The position numbers were made by a program, and so were the translations under genes. The notes beneath the pieces were generated by a model, which saw only the letters and a program-made list of their open reading frames with translations, was not told the DNA's origin and made no database searches. From SG8-30 sp963715485 (GTDB taxonomy: Bacteria > Pseudomonadota > Gammaproteobacteria > Steroidobacterales > Steroidobacteraceae), in assembly GCA_963715485.1 (NCBI GenBank), contig OY970244.1, forward strand, positions 620,001-684,000: a DNA stretch of 64,000 bases, read 5' to 3'. Positions 63,555 through 64,000 of the stretch are shown piece after piece; position 1 is the stretch's first letter; the number at the start of each line of letters is the position of its first letter.

Positions 63555-63721
63555 GGTCGGGCGTCCCGTGTTGGCTGGGCGACAGGGCGCAAGATGGGGG
63601 TGGTCCAGGACGATATCAACCATCGCTGCAATCTGCGGAGTCCCACACGCTTCCCTTTCCGGCCCCGGGCTATCCTCCCGCCGCGTCCAACGAGGCGCTT
63701 TCCATATTCCATGAGGGAACC

Positions 63722-64000
63722 ATGAACAAGACACGTGCCCTGGGCCTTGCCGTCGCGCTGCTGGCGCTTCCGCTCGCCGCCCAGGCGGAAGACAAGGTCA
63801 GCTACAACTTCGTCGACGCCGCCTATCTGGTGGTGGACATCGACGGCCTGAGCAAGGATGCCGACGGCTTCGGGCTGCGCGGCTCGGTGGAGCTGACCGA
63901 CAACATCTTCCTGTTCGCCGGCTACGTGGACCTGAGCGCGAAAGTCTTCGGCTTCAACGTCGACGAGCAGGACTACGCTGTAGGCGTCGGCTACGACTGG
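63722..64000 (+). CDS. Outer-membrane beta-barrel protein (Ax21-like), 5' part
   Basis: 93 codons to the window edge. The signal peptide MNKTRALGLAVALLALPLA ends AQAED. It continues with amphipathic strands VSYNFVDAAYLVVDIDG, GFGLRGSVELTDNIFLFAGY and YAVGVGYDW. This matches Ax21/OmpA-like small barrels of xanthomonads and relatives. The 3' end is outside the window. Confidence 0.78.
   Translation, partial: MNKTRALGLAVALLALPLAAQAEDKVSYNFVDAAYLVVDIDGLSKDADGFGLRGSVELTDNIFLFAGYVDLSAKVFGFNVDEQDYAVGVGYDW

Noticed and set aside
1..64000. CRISPR arrays, tRNA and rRNA genes, insertion sequences or integrases
   Set aside because: No regularly spaced direct repeats of CRISPR type, no tRNA-like cloverleaf with a T-loop, and no transposase or integrase frame were found by reading; a tRNAscan/ISfinder search would be decisive.

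Overview
The window is a GC-rich bacterial chromosome segment, most likely from a gammaproteobacterium with a xanthomonad- or Chromatiales-like gene content. This is inferred from family composition only (DUF2058, DUF2959, BamE-like lipoproteins, SrkA-type kinase, POT transporters, an Ax21-like porin). No rRNA, tRNA or CRISPR array was recognised. Codon use is strongly GC-biased except in visibly AT-richer stretches around 42.1-46.6 kb and 50.5-52.3 kb, which look acquired.

Layout. 0-3 kb: the end of a cytochrome c gene facing a molybdenum hydroxylase pair. 3-11.3 kb: ordinary genes (TPR protein, NaChBac-type ion channel, aldo/keto reductase, DUF2202, DUF2058, hemolysin III, a POT transporter). 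11.5-19.7 kb: a complete menaquinone operon menF-D-H-B-A-C-E, with every junction a 4-bp start/stop overlap. 19.8-21.1 kb: a secreted chymotrypsin-fold protease. 21.5-25.8 kb: a TIR-TPR membrane protein divergent from a possible SLOG/SLATT-like membrane protein and a PGDYG-like protein. 25.8-29.2 kb: GNAT, srkA, DUF2442/DUF4160, an SDR and a lipoprotein. 29.3-35.7 kb: a second TIR-TPR protein, small secreted proteins and a CadC-like regulator. 35.7-42.1 kb: antitoxin and BrnTA remnants, a MOSC protein, a Fic protein with an iterated upstream array, BamE-like lipoproteins and a cupin.

42.3-56.0 kb is an accessory region. It holds a HIT-phospholipase D-SF2 helicase-DUF3427 fusion coupled to a SprT-like protease, and a tyrosine-phosphatase-like gene and an acidic protein gene that each follow a copy of the same candidate structured RNA leader. 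It also holds a HhH-GPD glycosylase-like fusion, a possible HEPN protein, a P-loop kinase, and at least four toxin-antitoxin loci, some broken. 56-64 kb returns to housekeeping-type genes: POT transporter, ChaN-like, amidase, serine hydrolase, Kelch protein, PNPOx-like protein and a porin start.

Two features run through the window. First, about seventeen genes carry single-base frame changes whose two sides are both clearly homologous to one family; this fits uncorrected assembly indels better than gene decay. Such genes are given as one CDS spanning the break. Second, a G-rich intergenic repeat (GGTGCCGGGTCGGGGGTTTC followed by GGGGGTTTC) occurs at least six times, always next to gene ends or starts.
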